Shown piece after piece: positions 7,143-9,956 of a stretch of DNA of 9,956 bases. Each line of letters opens with the position of its first letter. Positions within the stretch are counted from its first letter, which is position 1. A program made the position numbers and the translations under genes. The notes below the pieces were generated by a model. The model did not search any database. It saw only the letters and a list, made by a program, of their open reading frames with translations, and had not been told where the DNA came from. The stretch comes from Myxococcales bacterium (GTDB taxonomy: Bacteria > Myxococcota_A > Polyangia > Fen-1088): the NCBI GenBank assembly GCA_003170035.1, contig PMZX01000447.1, positions 1 through 9,956 on the forward strand, read 5' to 3'.

Positions 7143-8588
7143 TCAAAGCAAGTACGCCGCCAGCCCCAGGTTGAGGGTACGAATCGCTTGCCCGATGAAA
7201 CCAGCCATCTTGCGCGCGCCGTTCTCTTGGAAGTGGGTACCGTCGATGGTTCCCCCTGTGTTCTTGAAGAAGGTTTCGTCCGCCGCGCTTGCCGGCTTTG
7301 GACAGATCGCTGCGAGATAGTCGTGGGTCATGCCGCCTAGGTCGACGACAGCAACGTTCTCGGCTGCGCCAAGCTCGATCATGGCGGTGTCATAGGCGGC
7401 AAGCCCGTTGCCACCATTGCAGTAGGCCGAGTTGCGCGGTGGCGGAGTCACCAGCACGGGAATGGCGCCCTTGGCCTTGGTCGGATCCAGGTAGTACTGC
7501 TTCAGTTGCGTCTTGAACGTCGTCTGCGCATCGGCGTAGCGCGGGTAGGTCGTGCCATTGACCGTGAAGGTGGCGCCCGTGTTCTGGTCGTTGGTACCGA
7601 ACTGGATGAGGAAGTAGTCCCCGGGCTTTATGGTGGACAGGATCTTGTCCACAGACCCTTCGAGGTAGAACCAGTACGCGGTTCTCCCCCCTTCAGCACG
7701 GTTGTCCACGGTGACCTTGTTGTTGAAGATCTCATGCAACATCTGCCCCCAGCCAGCCTGGTCATTGGTGGCAGCCGTGTCAGCATAGGTGGAAACCGTC
7801 GAGTCACCGGCAATGTAGATGGTCAAGGCAGGGAGCGCCCCGGTCGAGCCGCCCGCGCCGATGGTGCCGCCTGCGGCCGTGGTGCCGCCCGCGGCCGTAA
7901 TGCCGCCAGTCTTCGTGCCGCCCGTCGTGGTGGTCCCGCCCATGGCGGTGGCCCCGCCCCTGCCAGTGGTCCCGCCTGCCGACGTCGTACCGCCCCTGGC
8001 GCTGGTGCCGCCAGTTGCTGTGGCACCACCCGTGGTCGTGCCGCCGGTTGCCGTGGCGCCACCTGTGGTCGTGCCGCCGGTTGGTCTCGTCCCGCCCGTG
8101 CTCGTCGTTCCACCACTGGCAGTTGTGCCGCCGATCACTGTCGTGCCTGCGGCTGAAGTCGTGCCCCCAGTCACGAGCACGCCGCCACTCGCACCCCCGC
8201 TGCTGACGACGCCGCCGGATGCGATCGTTCCGCCGGTGGTTTCTGCGCTTCCGCCCGTTCTCGTCGTGCCGCCTGTCGCGACCACACCGCCACTGGCACC
8301 ACCGCTTCCGACCACGCCACCGGATGCGACGACGCCGCCCGAAGTCGTCGCGCCACCAACCGATGAGCCGCCCACGCTCGTCGTCGACGTACCGCCGATC
8401 GCGGCCGGCGAGCCTCCGGTCACGCCGCCAGCCCCTGTGACGCCGCTTGAACCTGGCGCCCCGGCGCTCGAACCCGAACCGCCACTCGACGAACCGCAGC
8501 CCAGGAGCAAGGTCATGGCGCCGGCAAAGATCAGACGTGCGCCGCTTTGAACGAGAACCTGTCCCGGGTTTCGAGTCTTCGTTCGCAC
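7143..8588 (-). CDS. Lipoprotein with GGT-repeat linker and CE12/SGNH rhamnogalacturonan acetylesterase domain
   Basis: This 481-residue protein probably removes acetyl groups from rhamnogalacturonan at the cell surface. Residues 1-31 form a lipoprotein signal with lipobox LLGC (Cys31). Residues 32-250 are a Gly/Thr/Ser/Ala/Val linker of GGTT-type repeats. Residues 251-481 are an SGNH hydrolase of the RhgT/YesT (CE12) type: GDST with nucleophile Ser263, NRAEGGRTAYWF with the block II Gly300, IQFGTND with Asn333 (family usually GHND), PVLVTPPPR, and DGTHF with Asp449 and His452. All four SGNH blocks are present, so activity is expected. The GTG at 8588 was chosen because GGAG lies 6 bases upstream and it gives a compact signal peptide; the ATGs at 8621/8618 and the open frame to 8657 are alternatives. 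It is flanked on the same strand by the kelch lipoprotein gene and the GH97-like gene. Confidence 0.9.
   Translation of the reverse strand: MRTKTRNPGQVLVQSGARLIFAGAMTLLLGCGSSSGGSGSSAGAPGSSGVTGAGGVTGGSPAAIGGTSTTSVGGSSVGGATTSGGVVASGGVVGSGGASGGVVATGGTTRTGGSAETTGGTIASGGVVSSGGASGGVLVTGGTTSAAGTTVIGGTTASGGTTSTGGTRPTGGTTTGGATATGGTTTGGATATGGTSARGGTTSAGGTTGRGGATAMGGTTTTGGTKTGGITAAGGTTAAGGTIGAGGSTGALPALTIYIAGDSTVSTYADTAATNDQAGWGQMLHEIFNNKVTVDNRAEGGRTAYWFYLEGSVDKILSTIKPGDYFLIQFGTNDQNTGATFTVNGTTYPRYADAQTTFKTQLKQYYLDPTKAKGAIPVLVTPPPRNSAYCNGGNGLAAYDTAMIELGAAENVAVVDLGGMTHDYLAAICPKPASAADETFFKNTGGTIDGTHFQENGARKMAGFIGQAIRTLNLGLAAYLL
7839..8495 (-). repeat. Gly/Thr-rich linker-coding repeat tract
   Basis: About 219 codons encode short units such as GGTT.AGGTT, GGATATGG and ASGGVV.SGGASGGV. 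The ASGGVV.SGGASGGV..TGGTT unit (about 26 residues) occurs twice, at about residues 88-113 and 123-148. The tract contains no hydrophobic core residues and should be an extended, flexible spacer holding the esterase away from the outer membrane. Confidence 0.85.
8008..8073 (-). repeat. 33-bp tandem duplication inside the linker
   Basis: The segments 8008-8040 and 8041-8073 are tandem copies encoding the 11-residue unit TTTGGATATGG twice. They differ at only four bases (8013, 8019, 8025 and 8031 against their partners), and in the reading frame all four differences are silent. Confidence 0.85.
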
Positions 8589-8594
8589 TGAATG

Positions 8595-8598
8595 CTCC
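8595..8598 (-). promoter_or_regulatory. Ribosome binding site deciding the CE12 lipoprotein start
   Basis: On the minus strand GGAG is followed by six bases and then the GTG at 8588. The upstream ATG pair at 8621/8618 has no site of similar quality, so translation most likely begins at the GTG. Confidence 0.55.
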
Positions 8599-8698
8599 GT
8601 GAGCTTGAACCTACGCATCATACAGAAAGGTGCCTGAGAGCGACCGCAACGGCTCACGACATCAGATTGTCCGTCTGGTTGCCGACGACGGGCGTTCG

Positions 8699-9940
8699 CT
8701 ATTGGTATCGCTCAGCGCTCGCGAGATCGACCCTGGCATCGACCCATCCGCCAGCAATGAGTACCATCCCGCTCGGCAGCAACGTCGCCGTGTGGCCATC
8801 CCTCGCCACGGTCAGGCTGCCGGTTGCTGCGAATGTCCCGGCGCCTGGGTCGTACAGCTCGGCGCTCGCGATAGAGGCGTGCCCGCCGTTGAGTCCGCCG
8901 GCGATGAGCACCATCCCGCTCGGCAGCAGGGTTGCCGAGTGACCACCCCTTGCCACGGCCAGGTCGCTTGTGGCCGTAAAGGTCCCGGCTACTGGGTCGT
9001 ACAGCTCCGCGCTCGCGAGATCCTCCACGCTGCCACCCGACCCTCCCGCAACGATCCCCCCATCCATGTCGACGTCGGCATCGACTGGATTGGTGGCCGC
9101 GCTGCCGCCGAATCCGCCAGCGATGAGCACCATCCCGCTCGATAACAACGTCGCCGTGTGACCGGTCCTTGCCACGGTCAGGCTGCCGGTCACCACGAAC
9201 GTCCCGGCCGCTGGGTCGTACAGCTCCGCACTCACGTTGCCAAGTCCACCGGTGACGAGCACCATCCCTCTGGGCAACGAGGTCACCGTGTGACCAACCC
9301 TTGCCATGGCCATGCTGCCGGTGGCGGTGAATGTCCCCTTGCTCGGATCGTATAGCTCGGCGCTTGCGAGCGACGCCTGGTGACTGTCGAGTCCGCCGGT
9401 GAGGAGTACCTTCCCGTTGGGCAGCAGGGTCGCCTTGTGGCCAGTCCTTCCCACGGTCAGGCGGCCGGTAGCCATGAATTCCCCCGTACTTGGGTCGTAT
9501 AGCTCCGCGCTCGCGTTGCCGGGTCCGCTGGCGACTTGCCCTCCATCGCCGGAGACGCCAGCATCGGGTGGATTGATGGTCACGTCGCCACCGAGCCCTC
9601 CGGCGATGAGCACCAACCCAGTCGGCAACAAGGTCGCCGTGTGGCCATGCCTTGCCACAGTCATGCTGCTGGTGGCGGCGAATGTTCCGGCGCTTGGGTC
9701 GTACAACTCCGCGCTACCAATGGCCGCGTAGTCAATGTCGAGTCCGCCGACGACGAGCACCGTCCCGTCGGGCAAGAGAGTCGCGCTGGGCTCGAACCTG
9801 GCCACGGTCATGTTGCCCGTCGGTGCGAAACAGCCGACATTGACCCCGGGAACGCACTTGGCGCGACTTCCGCTGCAAGCAAGAGACGCCACGGAAAGAC
9901 ACGAAAGTGCGATGCACAGCTTTGCTACCATGTGCAACAT
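8699..9940 (-). CDS. Seven-bladed kelch-like beta-propeller lipoprotein
   Basis: This 413-residue protein has an N-terminal signal (LCIALSCLSVASLAC, probable lipidated Cys22) and seven kelch-type blades starting near residues 41, 90, 158, 207, 251, 324 and 373. Each blade follows TG.LTVAR.GHTATLLP.G.VLIAGG....SAELYDP..GTF. The last blade stops at SAERYQ, and the missing closing strand is apparently supplied by CFAPTGNMTVAR at residues 37-48, so the propeller looks complete and not truncated. Blades 2 and 5 carry Gly/Asp-rich insertions (about 116-143 and 278-308), the second with DADVDMDGG. Function is unknown; in the family such propellers bind proteins or carbohydrate, and no catalytic motif is seen. 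The ATG at 9940 has AGG about 5 bases upstream; an ATG at 9931 is also possible. It heads a same-strand run with the CE12 and GH97-like genes, 110 bp before the former. Confidence 0.88.
   Translation of the reverse strand: MLHMVAKLCIALSCLSVASLACSGSRAKCVPGVNVGCFAPTGNMTVARFEPSATLLPDGTVLVVGGLDIDYAAIGSAELYDPSAGTFAATSSMTVARHGHTATLLPTGLVLIAGGLGGDVTINPPDAGVSGDGGQVASGPGNASAELYDPSTGEFMATGRLTVGRTGHKATLLPNGKVLLTGGLDSHQASLASAELYDPSKGTFTATGSMAMARVGHTVTSLPRGMVLVTGGLGNVSAELYDPAAGTFVVTGSLTVARTGHTATLLSSGMVLIAGGFGGSAATNPVDADVDMDGGIVAGGSGGSVEDLASAELYDPVAGTFTATSDLAVARGGHSATLLPSGMVLIAGGLNGGHASIASAELYDPGAGTFAATGSLTVARDGHTATLLPSGMVLIAGGWVDARVDLASAERYQ
8702..9820 (-). repeat. Seven kelch-blade coding repeats
   Basis: Units of roughly 130-220 bp repeat in tandem and remain similar at DNA level, with recurring GATGAGCACCATCCCGCTCG-like and GGGTCGTACAGCTC-like stretches on the plus strand. 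Units 2 and 5 are longer because of their insertions. These repeats belong to the propeller gene and are not a CRISPR or other non-coding array. Confidence 0.9.
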
Positions 9941-9956
9941 GGTCGCCTAACTCTGG

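Noticed and set aside
7819..8550. Plus-strand Pro/Val-rich open frame (243 codons) opposite the GGT linker
   Set aside because: The PPV pattern is the mirror image of the GGT repeats, and no start signal or domain was seen.
8617..8622. TATGAT, a -10-like hexamer on the minus strand before the CE12 lipoprotein gene
   Set aside because: No acceptable -35 hexamer 16-18 bases upstream. It would agree with the GTG start at 8588 but is not enough to call a promoter.
8702..9820. Regularly spaced repeats that could suggest a CRISPR-like array
   Set aside because: The repeats are in frame, encode kelch blades throughout and vary at codon third positions; there are no unique spacers.

Overview
The window is GC-rich and gene-dense. 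Its lipoproteins carry a lipobox followed by long Gly/Thr/Ser-rich linkers, and one protein is a kelch-type propeller built from 'TGSLTVAR.GHTATLLP.G.VLIAGG...SAELYDP..GTF' repeats. That style points to a member of the Myxococcota, probably a Polyangia-like soil bacterium. This placement is inferred from protein style; no marker gene is present.

Layout, left to right: (1) the 3' part of a PL11 rhamnogalacturonan lyase (+, cut by the window start); (2) a small-molecule or tRNA-type N6-adenine methyltransferase relative (-); (3) a hairpin-rich intergenic repeat, copy A; (4) an Amt ammonium transporter with a signal peptide (-); (5) a divergent 217-bp regulatory gap with a sigma54-like site facing amt; (6) a dGTPase-like HD hydrolase (+); (7) repeat copy B, which fills the convergent gap between dgt and the next gene; (8) a GH97-like exported protein whose active-site motifs look degraded (-); (9) a lipoprotein with a ~220-residue GGT-repeat linker and a C-terminal CE12/SGNH rhamnogalacturonan-acetylesterase-like domain (-); (10) a seven-bladed kelch-like lipoprotein (-), whose start lies near the window end.

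The right half (kelch lipoprotein, CE12 esterase, GH97-like protein) is a same-strand run of exported, probably surface-attached proteins with gaps of about 110 bp. Together with the PL11 lyase at the left edge, it suggests a dispersed locus for pectin (rhamnogalacturonan I) use: the lyase cuts the backbone, the esterase removes acetyl groups, and the GH97-like and kelch proteins may bind carbohydrate or have another surface role. The methyltransferase, amt and dgt genes between them look like ordinary chromosomal genes and are not obviously connected.

I did not find a clear new defence, mobile or RNA-guided system. The observations most worth following are the paired intergenic repeat that starts one base or a few bases after the stop codons of two unrelated genes, the GH97-like protein with replaced catalytic motifs, and the apparent three-blade duplication in the propeller. 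No stretch longer than 300 bases is without a gene.
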